64,000 nt of DNA from Pseudoalteromonas umbrosa (GTDB lineage: Bacteria; Pseudomonadota; Gammaproteobacteria; Enterobacterales; Alteromonadaceae), in contig NZ_JASJUU010000004.1 in NCBI RefSeq assembly GCF_030125375.1, positions 124,001 to 188,000 of the forward strand, read 5' to 3'. The translations under genes were made by a program, and so were the position numbers. Positions within the stretch are counted from its first letter, which is position 1; the number at the start of each line of letters is the position of its first letter. The notes under the pieces are model-generated. The model ran no database searches, was not told the DNA's origin, and saw only the letters and a program-made list of their open reading frames with translations. Of the stretch, positions 51,586 to 60,016 are shown piece after piece.

Positions 51586-52380
51586 TTATTGCATGCGTTT
51601 AATGGTGATAAAACCGATGTGTTCGCCACTGTTAAAATGTACGCCCTCAGTGAAGTCTGTATCGCTTCTTTCGCTATTAAGCAAAGTAATTGGGGTTTGT
51701 GGATCTGCGGTTGAATCTGCTGCGCTAAACGTAGCGCCATTGTCACTACCTGCATCATACACTTTAAGCTGTATAGTTTGCTCGTCTATCCATTGGTTAT
51801 CGTTAAAAAGTAATAGGCTATCTATCCCAATAAACCAATCCGGACTCGGTGCAACCATAGAGACAATGCTCAGGTGAGGATAAGTTTGGCTTGCCTCAAA
51901 GGTCAGCGTCACACTTTTACTGCCATTAGGGATCCCTGCTTCGTCAATTAGGTAACTTGAATTCCCAAGGTTTTGTATATCACTTATCTCGCTTTTAAGT
52001 AGCGTTTTAGACCCTGTTTCCGCCATGCTGACAATACCGGCACTTGCAGTACTGTCGCGTTGAAAAATACGCCCTTGATCATTGTGTGTTAATCCGATCA
52101 TGGGAGAAAAATGGGTACCATTTGGGTAATTGGTTGGAAAAGTGGTTCGCTCCCAGGTTTGGGTAAATTTTAACTCATAAGTCACTGAGGTCGCAGCGGG
52201 AGCCGTACTTGAGGTATCCGAAGATGAAGTGGTTGAGGACGTCGTTGTCGTTGAGGCTGTGGTATTTTGTGATGCCGAATTATTGGTGGGCGATGAGGCA
52301 GGCGACGAGCTGCTGCTGCCTCCACATGCGGTTAATCCAAATACTATAAACAAAGATGCTAATTTAAGCGGATGTACCAT
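51586..52380 (-). CDS. Spondin-domain lipoprotein
   Basis: This 264-residue lipoprotein begins MVHPLKLASLFIVFGLTACG with the lipobox LTAC, then a Ser/Thr-rich linker (about 20-65). The C-terminal domain matches Spondin_N: FTQTWERTTFPTNYPNGTHF, SPMIGLTHNDQGRIFQRDS, ASAGIVSMAETGSK, SIVSMVAPSPDWFIGIDSL and VYDAGSDNGATF. The family is found in animal extracellular proteins and in many marine bacteria, where the role is unknown; adhesion is likely. GAGGATTTGACT is the ribosome site. Confidence 0.87.
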   Translation of the reverse strand: MVHPLKLASLFIVFGLTACGGSSSSSPASSPTNNSASQNTTASTTTTSSTTSSSDTSSTAPAATSVTYELKFTQTWERTTFPTNYPNGTHFSPMIGLTHNDQGRIFQRDSTASAGIVSMAETGSKTLLKSEISDIQNLGNSSYLIDEAGIPNGSKSVTLTFEASQTYPHLSIVSMVAPSPDWFIGIDSLLLFNDNQWIDEQTIQLKVYDAGSDNGATFSAADSTADPQTPITLLNSERSDTDFTEGVHFNSGEHIGFITIKRMQ

Positions 52381-52475
52381 AGTCAAATCCTCAAGCGGTG
52401 AAATTGTCATCTTTTCAACAGACCTTACAAAACGAGATCCACTTTCAAAGTTTTGTTCTTTTTTTGAACAAATTA

Positions 52476-53408
52476 TTAAATCCTAATGGCGCTTTGCATG
52501 ATCTCACGTCCCTCGGTTTCTACATACGTTAAAAATACGCTGGCGATGGGTGATAGTGTTTTGCGTTTGGTCCACGAGAATGACCATTTAGATCGAATGG
52601 GAAGTGACTCGACATTGATGACATTGACATCATGGATCTCACCAAAGGCTAGAGTATGAGAGGATAAAATAGAAACTCCAAGGCGTGATAACACGGAATG
52701 AATAATGGCTTCATTACTGGCAATGGTCATTTTTATGTTTGGCGTCACAGCTTGGTTTTTGAAAAATGCTTCTGTGGCGTAGCGGGTTCCCGAACCCGAT
52801 TCTCGAATGAGGAAGTCCTCTTGGCAAAACTCTTCTAATGAGACGGTGTCTTTTTGGCTAAATGGATGAGAAGCGGGCGCAATGGCGACTAAGTCATTGG
52901 ACATAAATTCAATGACTTCTAAATCTAGTCCTTCAGGCAGGTGGCTGAATACATAAAAGTCATCTAGTCCTTGCTCAAGGCGCTCAATGACTTGCTGTCT
53001 ATTGGCCACCGTAAATTGAATATCTATGCCTGGATATCGTTCGCAAAAGGGCCCAAGTAAATGCGGGATAAAGTATTTAGCCGTGGTGACGCTGGATAGC
53101 CTTAACGTACCTGACTTGAGCCCTCGCAGGTTAGAGAGGTGCATGTCCAACTCTTCGCAACTTTGCAATATTTGTTTTGCCGTCGCAACGGTAGCAAGGC
53201 CTGCATCTGTAAATTTTAACTGCTTACCGACTTGCTCATAAAGCGGCAGGCCAATTGCTTCAGCCAGTTTTTTTAGCTGCATCGACACTGTTGGTTGAGT
53301 TAAAAACAGCTTTTCTGATGCCGCTTTGACACTACCGCCTTGGTGTAGTGCTAAGAGGATTTCAAGTTGTCTAAAAGTCCCGATATGGGCATGTAATCTT
53401 GAAGCCAT
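52476..53408 (-). CDS. LysR-family regulator, CbbR/CmpR-like
   Basis: This 310-residue LysR protein has RQLEILLALHQGGSVKAASE and KLFLTQPTVSMQLKKLAEAI, with an effector domain (TVANRQQVIERLEQGLDDFY, IRESGSGTRYATEAFF) like those of CbbR and CmpR, which sense carbon status. It is divergent from the 70-residue protein and the SbtA-type bicarbonate permease, the pairing known in other bacteria. The 112-base spacer has several TATCTATxTTT repeats that may be the operator. Confidence 0.9.
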   Translation of the reverse strand: MASRLHAHIGTFRQLEILLALHQGGSVKAASEKLFLTQPTVSMQLKKLAEAIGLPLYEQVGKQLKFTDAGLATVATAKQILQSCEELDMHLSNLRGLKSGTLRLSSVTTAKYFIPHLLGPFCERYPGIDIQFTVANRQQVIERLEQGLDDFYVFSHLPEGLDLEVIEFMSNDLVAIAPASHPFSQKDTVSLEEFCQEDFLIRESGSGTRYATEAFFKNQAVTPNIKMTIASNEAIIHSVLSRLGVSILSSHTLAFGEIHDVNVINVESLPIRSKWSFSWTKRKTLSPIASVFLTYVETEGREIMQSAIRI

Positions 53409-53520
53409 ATTGCAACTAAATCCTTAAATTAGAGTTTTATCTATGGTTGTCTTAGTTACTATCTATTTTTATCTATATTTTGACTTTTGTAAAATCCTCA
53501 AAAATACAGAGGAGAGAGTT

Positions 53521-53733
53521 ATGACATTTAAAAGTTTGGCATTACCTTTAATAACGTGCTTAAGTCTGTTGGCATTTTCGTATTTGAGCAGTGTACTTGG
53601 TCATGGCAGTACGGGTTTTATTCTGCTGGCTATATCTATTTTCAGTTTTTCAATCGTCAGTTTGATACAGTCTTCACGTGAGAATCACACACTAATGCGC
53701 GCCTCGTCTCGCCAGTTAAAAGAGGCAAAGTAG
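53521..53733 (+). CDS. 70-residue two-helix membrane protein
   Basis: It begins MTFKSLALPLITCLSLLAFS behind CAGAGGAGAGAGTT and has two hydrophobic segments (to about 22, and STGFILLAISIFSFSIVSLI), then a basic tail ending RQLKEAK. It lies three bases before the permease gene and must be in the same operon. I do not recognise it; an accessory subunit of the permease is plausible. In cyanobacteria the regulator of SbtA is the unrelated soluble PII-like SbtB. Confidence 0.7.
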   Translation: MTFKSLALPLITCLSLLAFSYLSSVLGHGSTGFILLAISIFSFSIVSLIQSSRENHTLMRASSRQLKEAK

Positions 53734-53736
53734 GTC

Positions 53737-54666
53737 ATGATAGATGCGGTCGTCGCTTTTTTTTTACTTGGGATCATTGCGCAATTATTAGGTGCAAAAA
53801 TCCCCTTTCCTGATGGGTTATATAAAACACTCAGCCTTTTTTTGATGGTCGCGATTGGTCTAAAAGGCGGTATCGCATTACAGCAGCATGTCGATCCTGC
53901 GCTGTTAACCATGTCTATCGCCGTTGTGGCCTTTGGTTTATTGTTACCGCTCGTTGCCTACCCATTATTACGTTATTTTGGTCAGTTAGATAAAATTAAT
54001 GCAGGCGCAATTGCTGCGCATTATGGCTCGGTCAGTGTGGCTACTTATGCTGTTGCTGTCGCTTTACTTGAAGCGGGCGATATCGCGTATGAAGCTTATT
54101 TCCCTTTGTTTGTGGTGTTGTTAGAGATGCCTGCGATCTTGGTTGGATTAGTACTCGCTAAAGGTAACTTGAAGGTCATAAACCGTGCCTTTATCAAAAA
54201 AGAGCTGGTGGCAAATCAGAGTATTTTACTCATGGTGGGCAGCTTGGTGATTGGCTTTGTTGGCGGCGATAGCGTACAAAAACTCACCCCATTTTTTGTT
54301 GAGCTATTTTCAGGTGTATTAGCGCTATTCTTATTAAAAATGGGCTTGGTGGCAGGTGAGCAATTAGGCACTTTAAAGAAGAACAGTTTGTTTTTAATTA
54401 GCTTTGCGATATTGATGCCGATGTTAGGTGGCTTAGCTGGGACTGGTTTGGGCGTGCTATTGGAGCTAAGCGCGGGAGGTATTGCACTGATGGCCGTATT
54501 GGGGGCGAGCGCTTCATATATTGCGGTACCTGCGGCAATGAAAGAGAGCTTACCTGAAGCCAATGCTGGCATGTCTATCACAGCGTCACTGGGTATCACG
54601 TTTCCATTCAATGTATTGTTGGGCGTACCATTTTTCATCGCTTTAGGACAATACCTTGGCGCTTAA
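53737..54666 (+). CDS. Sodium-dependent bicarbonate permease, SbtA family
   Basis: This 309-residue membrane protein has ten or so helices in two halves. The family pattern FPDGLYKTLSLFLMVAIGLK, GAIAAHYGSVSVATYAVAVA, LFVVLLEMPAILVGLVLAKG and GASASYIAVPAAMKESLPEA is clear, as in Sbt_1 proteins. Cyanobacterial SbtA imports HCO3- with Na+. In heterotrophs the same family probably supplies bicarbonate for carboxylases, or carries another solute. A CbbR-like LysR gene is divergent, and no SbtB gene is present. Confidence 0.88.
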   Translation: MIDAVVAFFLLGIIAQLLGAKIPFPDGLYKTLSLFLMVAIGLKGGIALQQHVDPALLTMSIAVVAFGLLLPLVAYPLLRYFGQLDKINAGAIAAHYGSVSVATYAVAVALLEAGDIAYEAYFPLFVVLLEMPAILVGLVLAKGNLKVINRAFIKKELVANQSILLMVGSLVIGFVGGDSVQKLTPFFVELFSGVLALFLLKMGLVAGEQLGTLKKNSLFLISFAILMPMLGGLAGTGLGVLLELSAGGIALMAVLGASASYIAVPAAMKESLPEANAGMSITASLGITFPFNVLLGVPFFIALGQYLGA

Positions 54667-54781
54667 GCGTTTAGCATTTTGATGCCAAAAGGGATTAATT
54701 AACGGTTTTATGCTGACGTCTTTCGGGCGTCAGTGTAAATTAGGCACACAGCAATGAAGAAAGTACTTTAGGTTAATACTT

Positions 54782-55450
54782 GTGCCGGAAAAAAACTTAC
54801 TAAAAGCGGAGCGCGTAGCGTATATCTTGGCAGATTTACAAGCACGTTATCCAAAGCCTCCTATTCCTCTGGATCATAAAGACCCTTATACCTTGCTAGT
54901 GGCCGTTTTACTCTCTGCGCAATGTACTGATGAGCGCGTGAATCAGGTGACGCCATCGCTATGGCAGCTGGCAGATAATCCCTTTGATATGGCCAAGCAA
55001 TCGGTTGAAGATATTAAGCAGATCATCCGTCCGTGTGGCTTATCGCCGCAAAAATCGAAAGCTATCAAAAAGCTTTCTGAAATCTTAGTTGCAGAATATG
55101 ACGGCATTGTGCCCGAAGATATGGATGCATTGGAAACGCTACCTGGGGTGGGGCATAAAACGGCAGGGGTGGTGATGGCGCAGGCGTTTGGTGTCCCCGC
55201 TTTCCCTGTGGATACTCATATTCATCGCTTAGCCCAGCGCTGGGGATTGACCAATGGTAAAAACGTGGCGCAAACAGAAAAAGATTTAAAGCGACTGTTC
55301 CCTGAAGAATGCTGGAATGATCTGCATTTGCAGTTTATTTACTATGGCCGAGAATTTTGTACAGCCAGAGGCTGTGATGGTACTGTTTGCCCCATGTGCA
55401 CGACTTGCTATCCTAATCGCAAGCGGCCTAAAGTGGTTAAAAAGCCTTAA
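54782..55450 (+). CDS. nth: Endonuclease III-type DNA glycosylase with variant cluster
   Basis: This 222-residue base-excision enzyme removes oxidised pyrimidines. LLSAQCTDERVNQVTPSLW, ETLPGVGHKTAGVVMAQAFG (helix-hairpin-helix with catalytic Lys) and FPVDTHIHRLAQRWGL (catalytic Asp) are intact. The C-terminal Cys spacing in CTARGCDGTVCPMCTTC is C-x4-C-x4-C-x2-C-x2-C, not the canonical C-x6-C-x2-C-x5-C. The start is GTG at 54782. It is longer than E. coli Nth by about 10 residues. It stands alone after the permease gene rather than in an rnf-nth operon. Confidence 0.88.
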   Translation: MPEKNLLKAERVAYILADLQARYPKPPIPLDHKDPYTLLVAVLLSAQCTDERVNQVTPSLWQLADNPFDMAKQSVEDIKQIIRPCGLSPQKSKAIKKLSEILVAEYDGIVPEDMDALETLPGVGHKTAGVVMAQAFGVPAFPVDTHIHRLAQRWGLTNGKNVAQTEKDLKRLFPEECWNDLHLQFIYYGREFCTARGCDGTVCPMCTTCYPNRKRPKVVKKP

Positions 55451-55523
55451 TTGTTTAGTCTTGTGGGTTGGCGTGCTTACTGCGAAGCACGCATAGCAAA
55501 AAAACACACGTCACACTGGCAAC

Positions 55524-56216
55524 TTAGAGCTCAGCAAGCTGTTGATGGATAGAGTGCACCAACTCTTTTGGGATGCAAAGCTGATTCGCCAAAGTTTGTA
55601 AATATTGCTGTGAAATCGTTTGCTGTAGATCGATGGCACTGGCGCTGGCAGCATAAACCTCAATACCTGTTTGCGCATTAGGCACTGCTTGCACCAGCTC
55701 AGAGAGGCTCATCGGTTGCCTTAATTCATCAAATAACATGGCTTTTTCTTGCACGCTGAGCGTCATGGTTTCAACTTGGGCAAATATTTTCTGGCGCTCA
55801 TTGTCATCTATGTGCCCATCTGCATAAGCGGCTGCTATCATGGCTCGCATAAGTAAAAGTTGCCCAGAGCCACTTTCATCTTCGACAACCTGCTCGAAGC
55901 TGTGTTCTTGTATGGTGGCAGGTTTAAAATCGAAGTGACGCGTTGGTTGTGAGCGTGTTGCCATGGCTTTATCAAAAGCTGCGCTATCTCGCTGTTGTGC
56001 AGCCGCTTCATTTTGTTCGCTATATTGCTTGTAGGCTTTCCAAGCGAGTCCGCCTACGGCTGCAAGCGCGCCATATTTTACGGCTTTTTTACCCGTTTTT
56101 TTGCCTTTTTTACTGCTTAATAAGCTACTTACACCGCCGCCAGCAACGCCGCCCAGTAAGCCGCTCAATGCGCCAGATTTGTTTAAACCACTGACCAATT
56201 TTTGTAAATCTTTCAT
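55524..56216 (-). CDS. TerB-like/DUF533 membrane-associated protein
   Basis: This 230-residue protein begins MKDLQKLVSGLNKSGALSGL after GGAGAACGCG. A Gly-rich hydrophobic segment (LLGGVAGGGVSSLLSS) and KAVKYGALAAVGGLAWKAYK follow, then a C-terminal tellurite-resistance TerB-like domain (LLLMRAMIAAAYADGHIDDN, ERQKIFAQVETMTLS), the layout of YebE. It is an inner-membrane protein of the envelope-stress type in enterobacteria. It converges on nth. Confidence 0.85.
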   Translation of the reverse strand: MKDLQKLVSGLNKSGALSGLLGGVAGGGVSSLLSSKKGKKTGKKAVKYGALAAVGGLAWKAYKQYSEQNEAAAQQRDSAAFDKAMATRSQPTRHFDFKPATIQEHSFEQVVEDESGSGQLLLMRAMIAAAYADGHIDDNERQKIFAQVETMTLSVQEKAMLFDELRQPMSLSELVQAVPNAQTGIEVYAASASAIDLQQTISQQYLQTLANQLCIPKELVHSIHQQLAEL

Positions 56217-56306
56217 CGCGTTCTCCATTTGCTCTTATGTTTCTAGAGTAGGGCAAAGTCATCAGTTTGAGAACACTCAATTTGTTACAAATCGATTCAA
56301 ATTGAA

Positions 56307-56537
56307 TTAGTTGGTTTGCTCACACAGTAGCTCTTTTACTGGGATTTGATAAAAACGGGCAAGCTCTCTGGCGGTGCGGTGGTACACTTTACAGCCGCAT
56401 TCTGCGCGTTTTAGTGTTGCGATGGAGACGCATAGGGCTTGCTCTTGGCAGGCGCAAGCCAGTTTCTCTTGGCTCAGCCCCATATTTCGTCTCAGTTGCT
56501 TAAGGGTTTTACAATCCAGCTTTACTCTGCCATCCAT
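56307..56537 (-). CDS. Small XRE-family regulator
   Basis: This 76-residue helix-turn-helix protein has DCKTLKQLRRNMGLSQEKLA, CACQEQALCVSIATLKRAEC and ARELARFYQIPVKELL, a single XRE domain. It contains six Cys, an unusual number in so short a DNA-binding protein, which could respond to thiol stress or metal. AAGGAGTCAAATA precedes the ATG. It is divergent from a cystatin-like protein gene, with three phased direct repeats in the shared promoter. Confidence 0.85.
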   Translation of the reverse strand: MDGRVKLDCKTLKQLRRNMGLSQEKLACACQEQALCVSIATLKRAECGCKVYHRTARELARFYQIPVKELLCEQTN

Positions 56538-56671
56538 TATTTGACTCCTTGAGTAGGGTCCTAAAGCCTAGCAATGACCGATGACTTTCGCCAATGCCCT
56601 CGCTCTGAATGGGTGTGCGTTTTGGTGTACACATAAGGCGCAAAAGTTGCGTGAAATTTACGCTTTGTATC

Positions 56672-56704
56672 TGATACCAAAGTGATACTAAACTGATGCC
56701 AAAA
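56672..56704. promoter_or_regulatory. Three phased 11-bp direct repeats
   Basis: TGATACCAAAG (56672), TGATACTAAAC (56683) and TGATGCCAAAA (56694) are in perfect 11-base register, about one helical turn. They sit between the divergent XRE gene and the cystatin-like gene and would place a regulator on one face of the DNA. Confidence 0.65.
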
Positions 56705-56794
56705 AACCAACTCATTACGCCTAGACTAGGTCGCATCTAAAGTCGCTCCACAGACTGGAGCACCCATTCATCTATGACATAAAAGGATAAAACA

Positions 56795-57364
56795 ATGTCT
56801 GAAGCAAATCGTATTTTAGGTGGTTTTGGTCCAATCGTTTTAGCACAAGATTTTGATAAAGAGTACATCAATGCATTTGAGCATGTTAACAAGCGTGATG
56901 GTGTAGAAATAAAACCTTTGGCAGCACAGTCTCAAGTGGTTAATGGTAAAAACTTTGCGTTTTACTGTTTTGTTTCCCCAGTGGTTGCGCCAAATGTGCC
57001 TAAAGTAAATCGCTTAGAGCTGATTGTTGTTAATCAACAAGGTGAGCACTTTACTCAATTGTCAGATCGCACATTCAGCGAGCCAGTATTAGTGCCGCCG
57101 ATTGGTTCATTTGATTCAGTTGCACTGCGTGAAAACTTCACTGACGCTGAGAAAAGCGCAGCTGAGCAAATAGAGTCTTTAGTTGGCGTGAACTACATGA
57201 TTTTAGCCGCACAGCAACAAGTGGTGGCAGGATTAAACTTTGCGTTTTACTCAGTCGTTATCCCAGTGACGCCGAATGCGCAGGCTTTCTTCGCGCGTAT
57301 TGATGCGCATCGTAATTTTGAAGGCAAACTGGTTGATACCGAGCTGCATCATATCAACCCTTAA
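56795..57364 (+). CDS. Double cystatin-like-fold protein
   Basis: This 189-residue protein has two related halves. Half one: ILGGFGPIVLAQDFDKEYIN, LAAQSQVVNGKNFAFYCFV. Half two: RENFTDAEKSAAEQIESLVG, LAAQQQVVAGLNFAFYSVV. QVVNG and QVVAG match the QxVxG loop with which cystatins plug cysteine proteases. No signal peptide is seen, so it should stay in the cytoplasm unless exported otherwise. AAAAGGATAAAACA is the ribosome site. It is divergent from an XRE gene. Protease inhibition is an inference from the motif. Confidence 0.8.
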   Translation: MSEANRILGGFGPIVLAQDFDKEYINAFEHVNKRDGVEIKPLAAQSQVVNGKNFAFYCFVSPVVAPNVPKVNRLELIVVNQQGEHFTQLSDRTFSEPVLVPPIGSFDSVALRENFTDAEKSAAEQIESLVGVNYMILAAQQQVVAGLNFAFYSVVIPVTPNAQAFFARIDAHRNFEGKLVDTELHHINP

Positions 57365-57424
57365 TTTTGCACGGCCAAGGTGTTAGGTGATGCGACACTT
57401 TGGCCTTTATCTTCTCCATCTATT

Positions 57425-57823
57425 CTATGAGCTGGCCAGAGACACTGGCGTTGAGGTTTGCGATTTGATCGCATTTAATACGCTTACTAATGTGTTGTGC
57501 TCACTTTGCTCATGCGCCTTTAAACTGATAGAGGTGATCTCCCCTTGTGCTGCAAGTCGAGCAATATTGACCGCGATGGCATCAACTTCAATGCGCTTGT
57601 GATTTAAATAAATACGATTTTGTTGGTCGATTCGAAACTGGGGTACGACTGATTGGTTTAAGGCCTGATTTGATTTCGCAGGTTTATTAATATCAAGTAC
57701 ATGGGCTTTTTGAAAGCTGGCAGTCACGATAAAAAAGATAAGCAAAATAAACACAATATCGAGCATTGGGTTCATGTCTACATCCGAATTAGCAGGAGTT
57801 GTGGGCTGATATTTTTTCTTCAT
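57425..57823 (-). CDS. ExbD/TolR-family protein
   Basis: This protein of about 132 residues has a short cytoplasmic start and one membrane helix (DMNPMLDIVFILLIFFIVTA, with the conserved Asp of the proton path in LDIVF), then a periplasmic domain (VPQFRIDQQNRIYLNHKRIE). It is a proton-driven stator part that needs an ExbB/TolQ partner; none is encoded next to it. I take an ATG behind AAGGTG; a GTG start three codons upstream is possible. Confidence 0.88.
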   Translation of the reverse strand: MKKKYQPTTPANSDVDMNPMLDIVFILLIFFIVTASFQKAHVLDINKPAKSNQALNQSVVPQFRIDQQNRIYLNHKRIEVDAIAVNIARLAAQGEITSISLKAHEQSEHNTLVSVLNAIKSQTSTPVSLASS

Positions 57824-57922
57824 CATTGTCACCTTACGTCATTAAACATAGCTATTCAGTATGGGTAAAACGACACAGCGTCCAAAAAGGGGTGAAATCA
57901 CCTGTGATTAAAATGCGACACG

Positions 57923-58363
57923 CTAGCCATTATGTTTTGTCTCATCGAGGCGTTCAAGAATATTAATGGCACTGGCGTGAGCGTTTTTTGATGCCTGTGT
58001 GTGGCCTCCTAGGGCATTTGAAAGCTTGAAGGTATGCTTCATATCATTGAGCAGGTTATGTTTTTTCAGCTGCGAGCCGTCCATTGAAGAAGGTGCCATT
58101 AGTATCATCATTTGTGTGGTATTGATAAAGCCTGAATCGAATAACTCGCGAGACATAGCGCCAGTTTCTGCGTCTGAAATATTGCGAACATCGTATTGAC
58201 TGGCAATAGATTGCCACTTTTCTTGGGCATGTTTTGCGTTATCGCTGATTTGCACTTGTGTTGAAGCCGGTTGCATGGTGCTTTTTGGTTCTTCAACGTT
58301 CGAGGGTTTGCTTGGTGGTGGGGGCGGTGCATAAAAAGTATGGTGTGCACTGTTTACATTCAT
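57923..58363 (-). CDS. Hypothetical 146-residue protein
   Basis: It begins MNVNSAHHTFYAPPPPPSKP behind AAGGATACGCAAGCT. A low-complexity Pro/Ser N-terminus of about 45 residues is followed by a helical region (HAQEKWQSIASQYDVRNISD, GAMSRELFDSGFINTTQMMI) and an end AINILERLDETKHNG. It is soluble, with no signal. It lies 99 bases before the ExbD gene on the same strand. I do not recognise the family. Confidence 0.65.
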   Translation of the reverse strand: MNVNSAHHTFYAPPPPPSKPSNVEEPKSTMQPASTQVQISDNAKHAQEKWQSIASQYDVRNISDAETGAMSRELFDSGFINTTQMMILMAPSSMDGSQLKKHNLLNDMKHTFKLSNALGGHTQASKNAHASAINILERLDETKHNG

Positions 58364-58532
58364 AGCTTGCGTATCCTTAGCTTTTGAAGTGTGTAAAAAT
58401 TAAGCAAGGTTGATGCCATGTGTTCGCAGATAGTTTTATAAGCTTTGTTACAATAACGAACGATTTTTAGACAGCTTTATCATGCGTTCGGTGTTTCAAT
58501 ATTGTGACTTACCAACCAATAAGGATAGCAAT

Positions 58533-59897
58533 ATGAAACTTTCGATGATCTTTACTGTACTCGCTGCCACATTTTCTTTAAATGCCACACAAGTGATAGC
58601 GAGTGATATTGACACACCTAAAAAAGAATACCTTAAAGTAATGCGCAGTGAGTTAAGTAAAAATGAACCAGGTGCCGCTGCACTTATTAGTCAAGATGGT
58701 GAAGTTCTGTTTAAAAAAGCAATAGGGCGCGCTAATTTAGAGTTAAATGTACCTTTAAAAGCGAAAAGCGTATTTAAAATAGGTTCTATTACCAAGCAGT
58801 TCACTGCTGCGGCCATTATGGTTTTACACGAACGCGGCAAGTTATCTGTGCATGATGACATTCACAAATACGTGCCAGATTTCCCAACGGAAGGTCATGT
58901 CGTGACTATAGAGCATTTATTAACTCATACCTCAGGGATTGCCAATTACACAGAGGATCTTGAATTAATGCTCAAAGAAGCCACTGCACCCGCTACTTTG
59001 GATGAAATGATTGCCCGCTTTGCACGGCACCCAATGAAGTTTCAACCGGGGGATAATATGGCCTATTCAAATACCGGCTATGTGCTACTAGGTAAGATCA
59101 TCGAAGTGGCGAGTGGTCAGTCATATGCTGAATTTATAGACGAACATATTTTCCAAAAACTAGGTATGAAAAATAGCCATTATGCGGGCCGGCAGATCAT
59201 TAAAAACCATGCATCTGGTTACGATATGTCTGCAGATGGGTATGTGAATACGATCCATATTGATACTTCTTGGCCGCATGCAGCAGGTGCGTTGTCATCT
59301 AATGTGTTTGATTTGAGTGCTTGGTATCATGCCCTTGCAAATGAGAGGTTGATTTCTAAAGAGAGTTATCAGCAGATGTTGGCACCTGTGACGTTAAATG
59401 ATGGCCGTGTTTCGACATATGGGTATGGGATCGCGGTATCAACATTGGGTGACTATCAAGTGATTACTCACAGTGGGGGTATTAATGGCTTTTTATCTGA
59501 TGCGCTTTACGTGCCAGAAGAGGCTCTTTATGTAACGGTGCTTGCTAACAATACCGATATCAATCCACAGTTGCTGAGCCAGCGTTTAGCTGCAAAAGCA
59601 CTGGATATCGACATGCCAAGCTTTAAAGAAGTGGTGCTAGATGATGCACAATTAAAAGCATTTGAAGGGCAGTATTCAATGCAAAGTGGTGCAACGTATG
59701 GCGTTGTGCATTATCAAGGAGAATTGTATTTCCATCGAGGTGATGAAAATTATCAAGAATTGGTGGCGATGTCCTCAGACAGCTTCTTTTTTGAAGGTAA
59801 TAATGTGTATATAAAGTTTACTGACAACGAAGGGCAGTTGATACTTAACGAGTACATTAATTTTTCTTCAACACCTCACACTGGGGTTAGGCACTAG
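58533..59897 (+). CDS. Secreted beta-lactamase-family serine hydrolase
   Basis: This 454-residue protein begins MKLSMIFTVLAATFSLNATQ (signal peptide, cut near VIAS). The motifs are SITK in FKIGSITKQFTAAAIM, YSNTGYVLLGKII and HSGGINGFLSD, the SxxK, YxN and HxG set of class C beta-lactamase-like esterases and peptidases. A C-terminal beta domain (AFEGQYSMQSGATYGVVHYQ) follows. AAGGA is the ribosome site; an ATG 17 codons upstream is not preferred. It lacks the C-terminal helices of the hydrolase at 11667-13490. Substrate unknown. Confidence 0.9.
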   Translation: MKLSMIFTVLAATFSLNATQVIASDIDTPKKEYLKVMRSELSKNEPGAAALISQDGEVLFKKAIGRANLELNVPLKAKSVFKIGSITKQFTAAAIMVLHERGKLSVHDDIHKYVPDFPTEGHVVTIEHLLTHTSGIANYTEDLELMLKEATAPATLDEMIARFARHPMKFQPGDNMAYSNTGYVLLGKIIEVASGQSYAEFIDEHIFQKLGMKNSHYAGRQIIKNHASGYDMSADGYVNTIHIDTSWPHAAGALSSNVFDLSAWYHALANERLISKESYQQMLAPVTLNDGRVSTYGYGIAVSTLGDYQVITHSGGINGFLSDALYVPEEALYVTVLANNTDINPQLLSQRLAAKALDIDMPSFKEVVLDDAQLKAFEGQYSMQSGATYGVVHYQGELYFHRGDENYQELVAMSSDSFFFEGNNVYIKFTDNEGQLILNEYINFSSTPHTGVRH

Positions 59898-60016
59898 GCC
59901 GCTTGACGCTATTTGGGCTTTAGGGCCTGAATAGCGCATTTCGATGGTTGTATCAGACTCTTTTATAATTTATCCAATACATCTCAACCAGCAGTTTAAG
60001 ATAAATCGCACTGCAT

